Assembly (NCBI RefSeq): GCF_018613695.1
Contig: NZ_JAGGPR010000023.1
Location: forward strand, 27,515-91,514
Length of the DNA: 64,000 nt
Source of the DNA: Arthrobacter sp. ISL-95
GTDB lineage: Bacteria > Actinomycetota > Actinomycetes > Actinomycetales > Micrococcaceae
Direction of reading: 5' to 3'
Made by a program: the position numbers and the translations under genes. The notes beneath the pieces are model-generated. The model had not been told where the DNA came from. It saw only the letters and a list, made by a program, of their open reading frames with translations, and did not search any database. Below, in pieces: positions 52,006 to 61,096 of the stretch (the first letter of the stretch is position 1; the number at the start of each line of letters is the position of its first letter).

Positions 52006-52845
52006 TTAGTTACGGTTGTAACCAAACTGTCGGGTTAAAAGGGCTTTTTTGTAGTGGGCTTCGCCTGCGTCTACCTGCGCGGAGGGTGCGCTCGGGGAGA
52101 ATACCTGCAGAATGCTGAACTGGAAATGCTGAGGATGCGACAGGTCCATGGCCGCAATTTCCCGTAGTGCGACGTTTCCGCCGTGGCCGGTCCGCGCGTA
52201 GGCGCTCCAGCGCCCAAGGAACCGTTCGGCACCGTCGGCCTTGCCCACATACAGCTGACCGCTCTTGACGTCTGCGATGAGATAGATGCCTTGGACTGTG
52301 CTAAGGGCGGTTCGCCATTGGCTGTAGCGGTCGTCTTCCATAATGGCTTGAAGTTCCATGGAGCTGACAAGCAGCGCGTCGTATCCCGGGAATGGTTTGG
52401 TCTGCGGATCGGCAACTTCGATGATGGGCAGGGAGCTTGCAGAATTTCCCGGCTTGGCCCAGTTGACGGGATCAGCAGTCCATTCGATGACCAGGCGCTG
52501 GCTGAGCGATATTAGTGCTGGCGAGGGCCGCAAATCGAAGTAGCGCAGGGTTTCTGTACGTTCTTCCGCTACTTCACCGTGGTTCTCAAATGCCCTGAGG
52601 AACCTGGCACGGCGTCCCGTAGTGGCGAGGAAGTTCAACCAGATCCTTGGAGGATTCTTGCCAAGTTTGTTCCGGTGTCCTTGTTCGCGTGTGTAGCTCA
52701 GGAGCGTCGGGCCATTGGCATCGGCCTGAGTGGTCAGGCCGTCTGGAGTCAGGGTATGCCGGAGGACTACGACGTCGTCGGGGTTTAGTCCGGAGGCCAG
52801 GAAGATATGCCCCAGCCGGAGCTCGCCAGACAGGTCCGTAATCAT
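52006..52845 (-). CDS. GIY-YIG nuclease-family protein
   Basis: A 279-residue protein. The C-terminal third is a GIY-YIG domain: GIYLIADVKSGQLYVGKADG near residue 186, then RFLGRWSAYARTGHGGN with the catalytic Arg region. The N-terminal 170 residues (YTREQGHRNKLGKNPPRIWL, YFDLRPSPALISLSQRLVIEW) form a separate domain I do not recognise. A DNA-repair or defence role is possible. Confidence 0.8.
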   Translation of the reverse strand: MITDLSGELRLGHIFLASGLNPDDVVVLRHTLTPDGLTTQADANGPTLLSYTREQGHRNKLGKNPPRIWLNFLATTGRRARFLRAFENHGEVAEERTETLRYFDLRPSPALISLSQRLVIEWTADPVNWAKPGNSASSLPIIEVADPQTKPFPGYDALLVSSMELQAIMEDDRYSQWRTALSTVQGIYLIADVKSGQLYVGKADGAERFLGRWSAYARTGHGGNVALREIAAMDLSHPQHFQFSILQVFSPSAPSAQVDAGEAHYKKALLTRQFGYNRN

Positions 52846-52941
52846 GCTGCTGTTACTCCAAGCTGCTTCTATTGTCAGGGACTACGCGGCGCAGTCTTAT
52901 GCGGCACGTCTTGTCCTTCACTGCGCCGCATATGAGCCTAG

Positions 52942-54068
52942 CTAATCCAAGTTGATCTGCGCGCCAGCGTCTTTGCAGGCTTCAATGACAGAGTTCTGAT
53001 GCAGGAAGAAGGCCATGCCGTTATCTTTCGTTTGAGATGTTTGATAGGTGGCCGCGTACCGGTACGACTCCTGCATCTCAACTAAAACATCACCGTGAGC
53101 CGTATCGGCGGCCGCTTTGATTCGTGCTGGCAAGCCCTTGAATTCGGCGCGAACGTCCGCTTGGCTTAGGATTCCTGCACTCTGGCCTTCAATGGCAGCT
53201 GCTAGATCGTTGTTCGCGCTTTCGTAAAGGGTGCAAGCATCTGCATTCGCTCCCGTCTGAGAGAAGACACTCCCGAGAACAAGCCTGCGAAGATCAACAC
53301 TGCCGCCACGCCTCCGATGGCCCACCACCACAGGGCGCTTATACGGCGCCGACCTGCAGCTGCCTGAAGGAAGGGTGCAGGCTCGCCGGAACGCTCAGGA
53401 AGCAGCGGAGCGACAGTGCGCTGCAATTCGGGAGAAAGAGTGTAAGCGCCCGGGGTGTAAGACGCTGGAGTCTGCGCGTATGTCTCAGATGCCTGTGCGT
53501 AGGTTCCTGAAGGGTAGGAGGGGGCTCGGTGCGGGGTTACCAAACGTTTTTGTTTGGCGAGTTCCGATCCCAGAAGGAGTCCGATAGGAATGACCAGGGG
53601 CAAACTGATCATGAGCAGCGCCAAATTAAACAGATCAAGCAACGGGCCGATGATTCCGAGCATGACAGCCGTCGCCGACGTACTCAGCAGGGTCACTGGG
53701 GCCCACTTGGCCCGTGCACCAAGCTTGACCAGTATCAGGATGCCGACCGTGATGTTGCCTAGTGCCGTCAGGAACATCAGGAAGGCCATGACGCCTAAGT
53801 GGGTATCTTCGAGCATCACCAAGGCGGGAAGGAGAAGCAAAATGCCCAATATGATTCCGACAATCCCTGCTGCCTTTCTGCGGCCCGACGCCTTCATCTC
53901 GGGCTGACCCGGGCGTGGTGCGGGTGCGTACTGTGGCGCGAACGGCTGCTGGCGGGGTGCCCGGTACGGCTGCTGGCCATAATCGGCCGGCGCGTAAGAA
54001 CCTTGCTCTGATGCCTGGTTCGAGCTGGGCGTGGGAGCCGGCGAAATCGGCGGTATGTTTTCGGTCAA
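52942..54068 (-). pseudogene. Frameshifted membrane-protein gene
   Basis: The 5' part (from about 54068, TTG after GGGGGA) encodes a Pro/Gln-rich start, about four helices (residues 60-170), a Tyr/Pro-rich linker and another helix at GGVAAVLIFAGLF, then runs out near 53202. The 3' part in another frame begins VLGSVFSQTGANADACTLYE and continues to QINLD at 52942. The join in the anchor helix needs a one-base shift near 53270. Together they would be a normal multi-pass protein with an extracytoplasmic tail; as written it is broken unless the base is a sequencing error. Confidence 0.6.
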
Positions 54069-54224
54069 GGGTCCCCCAGTGAGTGATGACTGATTCCATG
54101 TCAGAGTACATGTGCAGTATGGAGTCCTGCCTTTACGCATATGGGCCTACAGGGCCGTGCCGCAGACGATCGGACGTAGCGTTTGCCTTATCGCAGGATC
54201 CCGCCAGGAGCTTCCCAAGCTCTG

Positions 54225-54520
54225 GAACATAACTCCTGGACATTGGCAGCATCTACGATCCCCACGATCCAGTGGGAAAGGCACTGTTCAATGTGCTGGG
54301 CTTGGTCGCGGAATTGGAAGCGGACCTCATCCGCGCTAGAACAGGGGAGGGGATGGCCGTAGCGAAGCGAAGGGCCGTCTCGGGGGGAAGCAGCCGAAAC
54401 TTTCCGAGGCCCAGGAAACTCACCTCGTCGGCCTGCATCGGGATGGGGTTCACACCACCACAGATCGCGGAACTCTTCGGCGTCGCCCTTTCCACCGTAC
54501 CGGGCCCTTCAATGTGCCGC
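54225..54520 (+). pseudogene. Serine resolvase remnant with frameshifts
   Basis: IGSIYDPHDPVGKALFNVLG followed by LVAELEADLIRARTGEGMAVAK is the C-terminal part of a Tn3-type resolvase catalytic domain. The frame then shifts to KGRLGGKQPKLSEAQETHLV and shifts again to PQIAELFGVALSTV, the helix-turn-helix. The N-terminal half with the catalytic Ser is missing. A Tn5053-like terminal repeat lies 170 bases beyond. Confidence 0.75.
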
Positions 54521-54609
54521 GCCAACCCCGTGACCTCGGGCCAGCGCGTCAGCGCATCGTGAACCTGGTCCTTTGCACTTAGCGTTTCGTGCAGACGACT
54601 ACCGACCAT
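54512..54609 (-). pseudogene. Possible transposase fragment
   Basis: On the minus strand, MVGSRLHETLSAKDQVHDAL followed by TRWPEVTGLARHI reads like part of an ISL3-type transposase, and stops abruptly where the resolvase remnant begins on the other strand. This junction suggests an insertion or deletion. The family guess is weak. Confidence 0.3.
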
Positions 54610-54690
54610 AGTGACGCTTTGCGCAGTGGACTTCGGACACTAGATGTGTGCATACCCGAATGCACTACTCCCGTAACCGCAGGGACGTCA

Positions 54691-54715
54691 GTGCACTCAC
54701 CTTCTGAAAACGACT
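54691..54715. mobile_element. Tn5053/Tn402-like 25-bp terminal inverted repeat
   Basis: Read on the minus strand, AGTCGTTTTCAGAAG and the following GTGAGTGCAC match the 25-bp ends of Tn5053/Tn402-type elements, as I remember them (TGTCGTTTTCAGAAG...TGCAC), at about 20 of 25 positions. The element would extend to the left, over the resolvase remnant. No tniA, tniB or tniQ gene is seen. Confidence 0.45.
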
Positions 54716-55011
54716 ATTTCGACACGTGCAAGAATTCGCGATACCGCGGCCGGTGAAGGACCGATGCTTACGGGCGCGTAACCGTGCCCACCAAGACATT
54801 GTCGTGAATTTTGCGCGAGCCCACGTGATGGAACAATGATGGGCAGCTGCTTTCGCGCCTGACCCTCATGGAAAAGTTGGGTGGGCCCGGGACTGTGTGG
54901 TCCCGGCCCCTGCCCGTGACGTGGAATCGATTGGATCCTATTTAGTGCAGTGGGGAAGCGTTGTTTTGAACGGCCCAGCGCCGGAGCTAACGCGGTGCCG
55001 GGCCGTTCCAT

Positions 55012-55571
55012 TTAGGAGCGAAGGGAAGCCGGACGGACGATATCGATCCAATCGAGGAACTCGGCTACAGTCCCGATACGTGCGATGCGTTCGTGGATGG
55101 CCTTCTGGTCGTGACCGGAAACGAAATCACCTCTCGTTGTCATTTCGCCGCAACCGCATCGACAGAGCCGGCCGGCGTTGTCGTCGAATTCAGCGTCCTC
55201 GAAGTAGCGAACCGGGTTACGAGCGGCGCTGACCGGACTCGGGTGGCCAACGTATTTGTCGAAGACCGGGTGTCCCTTGCTGAGAATCCTGCCATGGATC
55301 GTGTAGCGGTCGTCGCGCTTCTCTTCGGGGTTCCCGCTATAGATGGTGGTGCGTTCCAACCAGTCGATTTCTACGGCCTGGATGACGGTTCTCCCGAAGG
55401 AGAAAAGCGCGAACCTCTCCTACTTGCCGCGGGCACCAATAGACCATTCCCCATGTTGGCCTCGTACATTTCGTCTTGGGTCATGCCCGCTTCATAACCG
55501 ACGTATGGAGGGCTCAGGCCGTCCTGCTCGGGATCGACGGGCTTCTTGGCGGTGACGGTGATGTGCAACAT
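55012..55571 (-). pseudogene. Frameshifted gene of an unknown actinobacterial family
   Basis: The 5' part gives MLHITVTAKKPVDPEQDGLS and then MTQDEMYEANMGN. After a one-base shift near 55430 it continues FALFSFGRTVIQAVEIDWLE to RCGCGEMTTRGDFVSGHDQK and AEFLDWID. The two parts read as one protein of about 185 residues with a C-x-C-x-C motif. I do not know the function. A base error is the alternative. Confidence 0.55.
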
Positions 55572-55750
55572 TCTTCTGCTTCCTCGCGGCTTGATCTAAT
55601 AGTTGGCGTTCCCGGGTCAACTAGGTATTGGCTAGCCTCCTATAGTTGTCAAGGCCGGGTTGCGTAACCGTTAGGGTCTGCTGCCCGGTACTAGGGTCCT
55701 TTTGTTAGTTGGAGGGCCCGAGCAGACACTGCTCGTAGTTCACTCGGACA

Positions 55751-55860
55751 TCAAAATCATCCTCAGCCCGGGCGCGGCCATCAGCGGCCCGGCGGACATC
55801 GGAAAGATCCTCGGAGCCAGCCGCGCCACCGTCTACCGCTACTTGGCCATGGACTCCTGA
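55751..55860 (+). pseudogene. C-terminal HTH remnant of a second resolvase
   Basis: The frame ending at a TGA at 55858-55860 reads ISGPADIGKILGASRATVYR followed by YLAMDS, the DNA-binding end of a serine resolvase or invertase. The catalytic domain is gone. It lies next to a large inverted repeat. Confidence 0.55.
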
Positions 55861-55868
55861 GCCACGGA

Positions 55869-55949
55869 CGTAACTGTCCCGGAAGTTGTCTTTGTGACTG
55901 CCGCTAGCAGCGGACGATTTGGGACAACCTCCGGGACGGAAATGTTACG
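55869..55949. repeat. Nested inverted repeat beside the resolvase remnant
   Basis: TCCCGGAAGTTGTC (55877-55890) pairs with GACAACCTCCGGGA (55923-55936) with one mismatch. Outer CGTAAC (55869-55874) and GTTACG (55944-55949) extend it, and CCGCT-AGC-AGCGG (55901-55913) is at the centre. Two transposon ends facing each other, or a recombination site, would look like this. Confidence 0.6.
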
Positions 55950-56010
55950 CGAAGGCCGGCTGCTGTTGGCAGTCATGAGGCTGGTGCTATTGATGGTCCG
56001 GCTGGGAGGC

Positions 56011-57339
56011 CTAGAGTTGGGTAAGTGAGCTGATATCGACCGGGCTGTCGGTAGCCACCGAGGCGATAAATCGCAGGGTCGCCTGAGCCACGGAGGTTGG
56101 TCCGGCAGAGCCTCGGGTGCCCGTGATCCCCGGAATAGGGGCGACCATAAGACCCACGTCGATCATGCCGAAGTGTGTGACGCCCTCAAGGGTGACGCGG
56201 GTGCCTTTGCCGTTCGCGAGCAACGCGTCGAGTGCGGCGTCGTAGTCGGGGAGTGGGTCCGCGTCGCCGCCCACGAGGGCAAGAACTGGTTTGGGAGGAG
56301 TCACGGCCCCCTCCGGGGTTCTGGGCATCCCATCGATGTCGACAGCGGCCTTGACCCGGGCGTCGAGGCGCGCCGCTTCCAGGGCGGCGGCGCCTCCGAG
56401 GGAGTGCCCGGCAGTGATAAATCGGGTGGTGTCAGCGAACCGTAGGCCGGGGACGTCGGAAGTACCGGCAAGCACCTGTGTGATGAGGGCACTCATGTCT
56501 GAGGCACGAATGCTTGTCCATTGATCTGCGAGGTCCTGATCGCGAGCGTCATCACCTGTGGTTTCCAGTTCGCTGTGGACCCAAGTGCCATTGGCAAGTT
56601 CGGTAACGGGTGCGTCGTAGGGGTGGTCCAGGGCGATGACAATTACACCGTTGCTGGCCAGTTCCTCGGCCCACGTGGTGAAGAACCATCGGGTGCTGTT
56701 GAGCCCGGGCGAAGCTACCACCACGGGAAAGGAACCGAGCGCTGGTTGGCCTTGCCACATGGCGTTGCTTCGGGCGCGGGAGAGAGAGTCCAGTGTAAAA
56801 GCCGGAATGCCGTAGAGGTTGGCGAGGGCGCTGGATAGTTCCTTGGCTCGTTCGGGGCCTGGCAGGTATGCGGCACGTTCACCGCTGGCCTCGGCGGGAT
56901 ACCAGATGGTTGCAGGCAGTGAACGTCTCTCCCCGGGCTGGGTCCCGCCCCGCGCGTCACGGTGGTGGTCGGTCCATACTTTGGTGTTCATCCCCACCGT
57001 GAAGCTGCCGCTTCCGGCGGGAATGGAGATGGGTGGCAATACCCAAGCGGCGCCGGCAACGCCTACCAGGCTCAGGATGAGGATGAGGCTGGTGGCAGCC
57101 GCGAGCCGGGGACGCCGGGATGACCTCAGCCAGACGACGACGCCGGCGGTCAAGACAGCGAGGGTGAGCAGTGCGAGGACTTGCGGACGTGGTCCTTCGA
57201 CGCTGACGGCGACAACAAGGACGGCGGCAGTCGCCATGCCGGCGGTAATGACGATGGCAGCTTTGGTCCGGCGAGTCACCATTCCCGTAATGAGGGTGAG
57301 CAGTATCAGGGCTGCTGCTGCAATATCGAGCCAGGGCAC
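56011..57339 (-). CDS. Membrane alpha/beta hydrolase, PAF-acetylhydrolase-like
   Basis: A 442-residue protein. Three to four N-terminal helices (residues 5-105) precede a catalytic domain of the platelet-activating-factor acetylhydrolase type. SLPATIWYPAEASGERAAYL opens the domain, VVVASPGLNSTRWFF is the oxyanion strand, AGHSLGGAAALE the nucleophile elbow, AAVDIDGMPR near residue 339 the Asp, and THFGMIDV the His. It would split short-chain or lipid esters outside the membrane. It is alone. Confidence 0.8.
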   Translation of the reverse strand: MPWLDIAAAALILLTLITGMVTRRTKAAIVITAGMATAAVLVVAVSVEGPRPQVLALLTLAVLTAGVVVWLRSSRRPRLAAATSLILILSLVGVAGAAWVLPPISIPAGSGSFTVGMNTKVWTDHHRDARGGTQPGERRSLPATIWYPAEASGERAAYLPGPERAKELSSALANLYGIPAFTLDSLSRARSNAMWQGQPALGSFPVVVASPGLNSTRWFFTTWAEELASNGVIVIALDHPYDAPVTELANGTWVHSELETTGDDARDQDLADQWTSIRASDMSALITQVLAGTSDVPGLRFADTTRFITAGHSLGGAAALEAARLDARVKAAVDIDGMPRTPEGAVTPPKPVLALVGGDADPLPDYDAALDALLANGKGTRVTLEGVTHFGMIDVGLMVAPIPGITGTRGSAGPTSVAQATLRFIASVATDSPVDISSLTQL

Positions 57340-57669
57340 AGGCGGACTCCTTAGAAAAGCTGTGGAGTTTTCAGCCTAGGTTCGGCCCGTACAGGTCCAC
57401 ATCAACCGCTGGAATGAAGGCCGCTCATCCCTAGGTGGGAACTTCCGGAACCAGAGAGCCCCTAGACGGGCAGCTTCGCACCATCGTCGTGACCCTAATC
57501 ATCTCTGAGCCCAGAGGCTTATTGCGCATGCCCACCAGACATGTTCCAGTTCCAAGGAAATGGAACGAGGGCCTCAGCGCTGTAGGACACTCGTCACCGG
57601 GCAAGTTGAGCCTTTACGCGAAGGCGGTCAGGGCCTCACTGAGGGCACCGGCCGGGCGAAAGGGTCAGG
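57340..57669. other. Gap holding a GTTCCA-N6-TGGAAC palindrome
   Basis: GTTCCAAGGAAATGGAAC (57549-57566) is a copy of the repeat found at 59241, 60521 and 62357. It lies upstream of the PAF-type hydrolase gene. Nothing else is seen. Confidence 0.5.
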
Positions 57670-58296
57670 TTAACTATTTCGAGTTGCGGGTGTGTGCTTG
57701 GTCCGCACCGTCTGGACCAGGAATGAGAGAACTGCGGGAATCGCTAATCCCAAGATTGCTCCCAGGGCGACGTCATGGGCGTAGTGGGCGCCCTGCATGA
57801 TGCGTCCTAGAGCCACAAGTGCAGCAGCGCTGAGCGCAAGCCAGGTAATCCCAGCGCCGCGGGTCGCAAGCGCGATGATCCATACGGCGCCGAAAGCAAG
57901 AGCGGCGTGGTTTGAAGGGAGGGACCAATCCCCGTAAGGCGGGCACTCTCCCGGAAGGGACCAGAGCTGGCATGGCCGCGGTTGAGCGATGAGTAGCTTC
58001 ATATTCTCGGAGAGCAAGTAGGCAAGGACCACGCCGACTGCACCGGTGCCCACAGTCAACCGCCGACTCGGATGGGACCGCCAAGTGAAGGTTATGGCTG
58101 TGACCGTTGCAGCAGCCAGCATAAGGAGTATCCCCTCCGAGAGAAGCTCAACGCCAGGGATGCTTGCAGGTGATGATAGGAAGCGGGTCAAAACAACACT
58201 GAGACTCCCCGGGAACGGGACCGTGAGGAGCACCGCGCCAAGTAAAATGAACACTGCCAAGGGGAACCGCTGCTCGCGGGCAATCAAAGTCTTCAT
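57670..58296 (-). CDS. PAP2-family phosphatase
   Basis: A 208-residue membrane phosphatase with six helices. KLLIAQPRPCQ near residue 99 is motif 1 (K-x6-R-P), SLPSNHAALAFG near 124 is motif 2, and GRIMQGAHYAHDVALGAI near 163 is motif 3 (S/x-R-x5-H-x3-D). It would dephosphorylate a lipid phosphate such as undecaprenyl or phosphatidyl phosphate. It is separated by about 330 bases from the hydrolase gene. Confidence 0.85.
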   Translation of the reverse strand: MKTLIAREQRFPLAVFILLGAVLLTVPFPGSLSVVLTRFLSSPASIPGVELLSEGILLMLAAATVTAITFTWRSHPSRRLTVGTGAVGVVLAYLLSENMKLLIAQPRPCQLWSLPGECPPYGDWSLPSNHAALAFGAVWIIALATRGAGITWLALSAAALVALGRIMQGAHYAHDVALGAILGLAIPAVLSFLVQTVRTKHTPATRNS

Positions 58297-58646
58297 TCTC
58301 TTGAACCTATGGGGTCATGGCAGTCAGGTCATCGGTCCGCGGAACTAGATGCTCTCATCCTCACGGACTAGTTGGAGAGTTTTCCCGGAAGGCGGCGCCC
58401 CAGCTTCCCAAACAAGGCCCGCCTTGATCGGATGAAAGTGCCCCACCAAGGGTGTCCTGATTCCAAGCAAGCGCAACTGATTCGATTCCATCGTTGGTGG
58501 GGCTTCAGCGGGAGCTCGCCAGAGGTTTAGGCTGCTCTTCGCTGCTTGTATCTCAGGTACTTTGCCAGATGGACTTTATTCGAGCATGCGTGGAAGGCTT
58601 GACGGGCTGCGGGTTCCGCGGTCCTTCTTCCGTAGGAGCACTTCTC
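58297..58646. other. Gap between the PAP2 and GNAT genes
   Basis: About 350 bases between divergent genes. The frame upstream of the acetyltransferase is open but has no ribosome site or coding character. I see no other feature. Confidence 0.4.
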
Positions 58647-59216
58647 ATGACAGATATGGTTCGCCAAGCAACCGCCGCAGACCTCGGGGCTGCGGCCCGA
58701 GTACTTGGCCTTGCCTTTAAGATTTATCCCTGGACGAGATGGTCGATCCCCGAAGATGATTATGAGCAGAGACTCGAACGGTTGCAGTACCTCTACCTCG
58801 GACATGCGCTTGCCCATGGATTGGTCCTGGCCGATGAACAACTGCGCTCCGTCGCTGCATTCCTTCCGCCCGATGCACCCGAACCTGGACCCGATATGCA
58901 GAACGAAGTTGTGGAACTGTTGGGTTCCCGCGTGACCGCGTTGGCTGACTTGAGATTGCCTCAGCCAAGAGTGCCGGCGTGGAACTTGGCCACCGTGGGA
59001 GTAGACCCAGCTCATCAAGGCAGAGGGCTAGGTACGGCCGTGGCCTCGGCGGGACTTACGCGTATAGATCGAGAGGCAGGCGCCGTGGTGCTTGAAACCT
59101 CGGACGAGCGTAATGTGCGGCTTTACGGACGCCTTGGTTTCCTTGTCACAGACACGACCGTGATCGTGGATGGACCCACGGTCTATTCCATGAGCCGGGC
59201 ACCAAAAAGCTCTTAG
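58647..59216 (+). CDS. GNAT-family N-acetyltransferase
   Basis: A 189-residue acetyltransferase. WNLATVGVDPAHQGRGLGTA near residue 117 is motif A with QGRGLG; VLETSDERNVRLYGRLGFLV near 145 is motif B. AGGAGC lies eight bases before the ATG at 58647. The layout suits a small-molecule or amino-acid acetylating enzyme. The substrate is unknown. Confidence 0.85.
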   Translation: MTDMVRQATAADLGAAARVLGLAFKIYPWTRWSIPEDDYEQRLERLQYLYLGHALAHGLVLADEQLRSVAAFLPPDAPEPGPDMQNEVVELLGSRVTALADLRLPQPRVPAWNLATVGVDPAHQGRGLGTAVASAGLTRIDREAGAVVLETSDERNVRLYGRLGFLVTDTTVIVDGPTVYSMSRAPKSS

Positions 59217-59240
59217 CGTCCAGACTTAGGAAGCGTCCCG

Positions 59241-59258
59241 GTTCCAAGGAAGTGGAAC
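59241..59258. promoter_or_regulatory. Palindromic site before the MarR gene
   Basis: GTTCCAAGGAAGTGGAAC is an inverted repeat with 6-bp arms and a 6-bp centre, 24 bases before the marR start. It fits a MarR operator by size and place. Related copies are at 57549, 60521 and 62357. Confidence 0.5.
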
Positions 59259-59281
59259 ACGCGGCGAGTCTATGATGGGGC

Positions 59282-59686
59282 ATGCCCGAGATTGAGCGTT
59301 GGCCTGCATCGCACCTGCTGACCACCGCGGCACGATTGGTTGACCGCGCCTTGAATGAAAGCCTTCAGCCGATCGGGCTTACCTATGCGGGGGCCGTTGC
59401 TTTGCAGATTCTCGCCCTCACCGGACCCGTCACCCAGACCGCACTTGCCGAGGCCATCGGAGTGAGGGCCCAATCCCTGGGAGAGACTCTGGCCAGGCTC
59501 GAAGCCCAGAACTGCGTTGACTTGCAGCGTGAGGGCCGGGTGCAGCTCGTCTCCATGACCGGTCACGGCACGCAAATGCTTGAACGGGTTGTTGAAGCGG
59601 AGCAAGTGGTCCTCGCCCGGCTTCGTTTAGATAACGTGCTTCTCGACGAACTGCAGGCACTCGTGGGAGCCCTGACCACGACGTGA
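59282..59686 (+). CDS. MarR-family regulator
   Basis: A 134-residue winged-helix regulator. LQILALTGPVTQTALAEAIG, then VRAQSLGETLARLEAQNCVD, is the helix-turn-helix with recognition helix, followed by the wing REGRVQLVSMTGHG. It probably represses itself through the palindrome 24 bases upstream. Its other targets may include genes near the related palindromes. Confidence 0.85.
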   Translation: MPEIERWPASHLLTTAARLVDRALNESLQPIGLTYAGAVALQILALTGPVTQTALAEAIGVRAQSLGETLARLEAQNCVDLQREGRVQLVSMTGHGTQMLERVVEAEQVVLARLRLDNVLLDELQALVGALTTT

Positions 59687-59839
59687 GGCGGCAAGCCCCA
59701 TGGACAGTGTCGGTCGGTCACGAACGGGAAGGACGTCCTGAACCGTTGCACCCTGGGTGCCCGCACCGTAACTTGGGGTCTACCTCGCGGAGCCGGGACA
59801 CGCAACGAAGCGCATCTCCGCCAGGTCGAAGGGATCAGC

Positions 59840-60043
59840 ATGGCCACAGGGACGGTCAGATGTTTCAACTCCGAGAAAGGCTTCGGCTTCATCGCCCCCG
59901 ATGAGGGGTCCATCGAAGTTTTTGTCCATTACACCGCCGTTCTCAGCGGAGACTACTGGACCCTTGAACAAAACCAGAGAGTGCAGTTCGCCGTCACAGA
60001 AGGCCAGAAAGGGCCACAAGCCGAAAACGTGCGGCCCCTGTAA
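59840..60043 (+). CDS. Cold-shock domain protein
   Basis: A 67-residue CspA-type protein. TGTVRCFNSEKGFGFIAPDE contains RNP1 (KGFGFI) and VFVHYTAV is RNP2. It binds single-stranded RNA or DNA as a chaperone. The 153-base upstream gap is about the size of a cold-shock leader. It is followed by a damaged ORF on the other strand. Confidence 0.9.
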   Translation: MATGTVRCFNSEKGFGFIAPDEGSIEVFVHYTAVLSGDYWTLEQNQRVQFAVTEGQKGPQAENVRPL

Positions 60044-60145
60044 GGGTCAGCCGCCCCGCGGCGGCCGCGATACCCAAAGGACGGCCGGCTCTTACGCTGA
60101 CCCACGTCGATGACCAGCTGCGGCGGGGGCCAACCCAATAGAGGG

Positions 60146-60395
60146 CTAGGACTTAAGTTTGGTTGCGGGGTCCTCACGCAGCCGCTGCTCGAGTTTGGCC
60201 TCGGCTGTTTCACGGCGCTTTCCCACCGTTAGCATTTGTTGAGTGACTGGATTGTGCCGGGTTATGGCGGGGGTGCCGTTCTGGGAAGTCCGATGGTTTG
60301 AAGCTGACGGCCCGGGAGACTTCGGGATGCTCTGGCTCATACTCGATGATCCCATTTGCCCAGCAGCTCAGTACACCCCAGGCGGATAACAATAG
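60146..60395 (-). pseudogene. Frameshifted small gene, unknown
   Basis: On the minus strand LSCWANGIIEYEPEHPEVSR and AVSFKPSDFP run in one frame, then TPAITRHNPVTQQMLTVGKR to KLKS and a TAG at 60146 in another. Further upstream a third frame reads CHDGTDRAIVIRLG. This looks like a short protein gene with one or two frameshifts. I do not know the family. Confidence 0.45.
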
Positions 60396-60422
60396 CGCGG
60401 TCGGTGCCGTCGTGGCATGCCG

Positions 60423-60590
60423 TGGATGGCGCCTCGGTGTGTGGTTCGTTTCAGGCGTGAGATTTTGTCAGCCAACTGCCGGATCCGGATAGGGGGAGCG
60501 TCCCCCTAACGGCTGTCCCAGTTCCAGGGAAGGGGTACACGGCGTGGGGGGTGTCCCTAAAGGCTGGCCCATATTTCAAGAAACGAACGG
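60423..60590. repeat. Dispersed repeat block, copy 1
   Basis: TGGATGGCGCCTCGGT (60423-60438), GTGGTTCGTTTCAGGC, and GGGGGAGCGTCCCCCTAA recur in shortened form at 63551-63600. Within this block the unit with GTGTCCC/CTAA/GGCTG is itself repeated in tandem (about 60490-60540 and 60545-60590), and it includes a degenerate GTTCCA palindrome at 60521-60538. Confidence 0.6.
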
Positions 60591-60633
60591 GCGGATACCT
60601 TCGATAGATTCCACGCCAGTTCTTTATCAAAAA

Positions 60634-60777
60634 GTGACTACTGAGGCAACTGTTACCCATTGTTACGTCTGTGACTTGCACCTAGGCTTCGTTAATGATG
60701 TTGCTCCGAGGTGGCGGCCTGTCTTGCAGCACCCGGGGCGGCCCGCACACCAGGGCATCAACGTTGAAGCACTGTGA
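60634..60777 (+). CDS. Possible 47-residue protein
   Basis: A GTG at 60634 opens VTTEATVTHCYVCDLHLGFV, containing a CxxC, and ends INVEAL, 12 bases before the next gene. It has no good ribosome site. It may be a leader or small protein of the same operon. Confidence 0.3.
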   Translation: MTTEATVTHCYVCDLHLGFVNDVAPRWRPVLQHPGRPAHQGINVEAL

Positions 60778-60789
60778 AGGAGAAATCCA

Positions 60790-61044
60790 ATGGGGGAAAT
60801 TCACGGAGGCTCGCCGGCGTCCGGCACCCGAGTAGGAAGGTTGTCAGCGCTCGTCCGCCGCGCCATGGCGCGTGCACGGACAGCAGCTGTTCCTTACCGG
60901 CTTGGTGAAATAGTCATCGGCGATGACCCCTTCAACGGCCGAAGGGAAGGCAGGGTGGCCGTCAAGAAGGGCACGTTTGTGGGGCTCCAGATCGGAGACC
61001 AGATGTGCTTCTACGACTACCGGCAACTCAGGCGGTCCGACTAG
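60790..61044 (+). CDS. Small hypothetical basic protein
   Basis: An 84-residue protein. The N-terminal half is basic (VRRAMARARTAAVPYRLGE), the C-terminal half reads FNGRREGRVAVKKGTFVGLQ and then MCFYDYRQLRR. AAGGAGA precedes the ATG. No known domain. Confidence 0.65.
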   Translation: MGEIHGGSPASGTRVGRLSALVRRAMARARTAAVPYRLGEIVIGDDPFNGRREGRVAVKKGTFVGLQIGDQMCFYDYRQLRRSD

Positions 61045-61096
61045 CAAACCGTTCAATCCCAGCCGCCTGAGTCGAATCCATCGGAGCCTGATCGAG

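Noticed and set aside
54697..55011. Minus-strand open frame of 104 codons
   Set aside because: It runs through the transposon end, is low in coding character and lacks a start signal.
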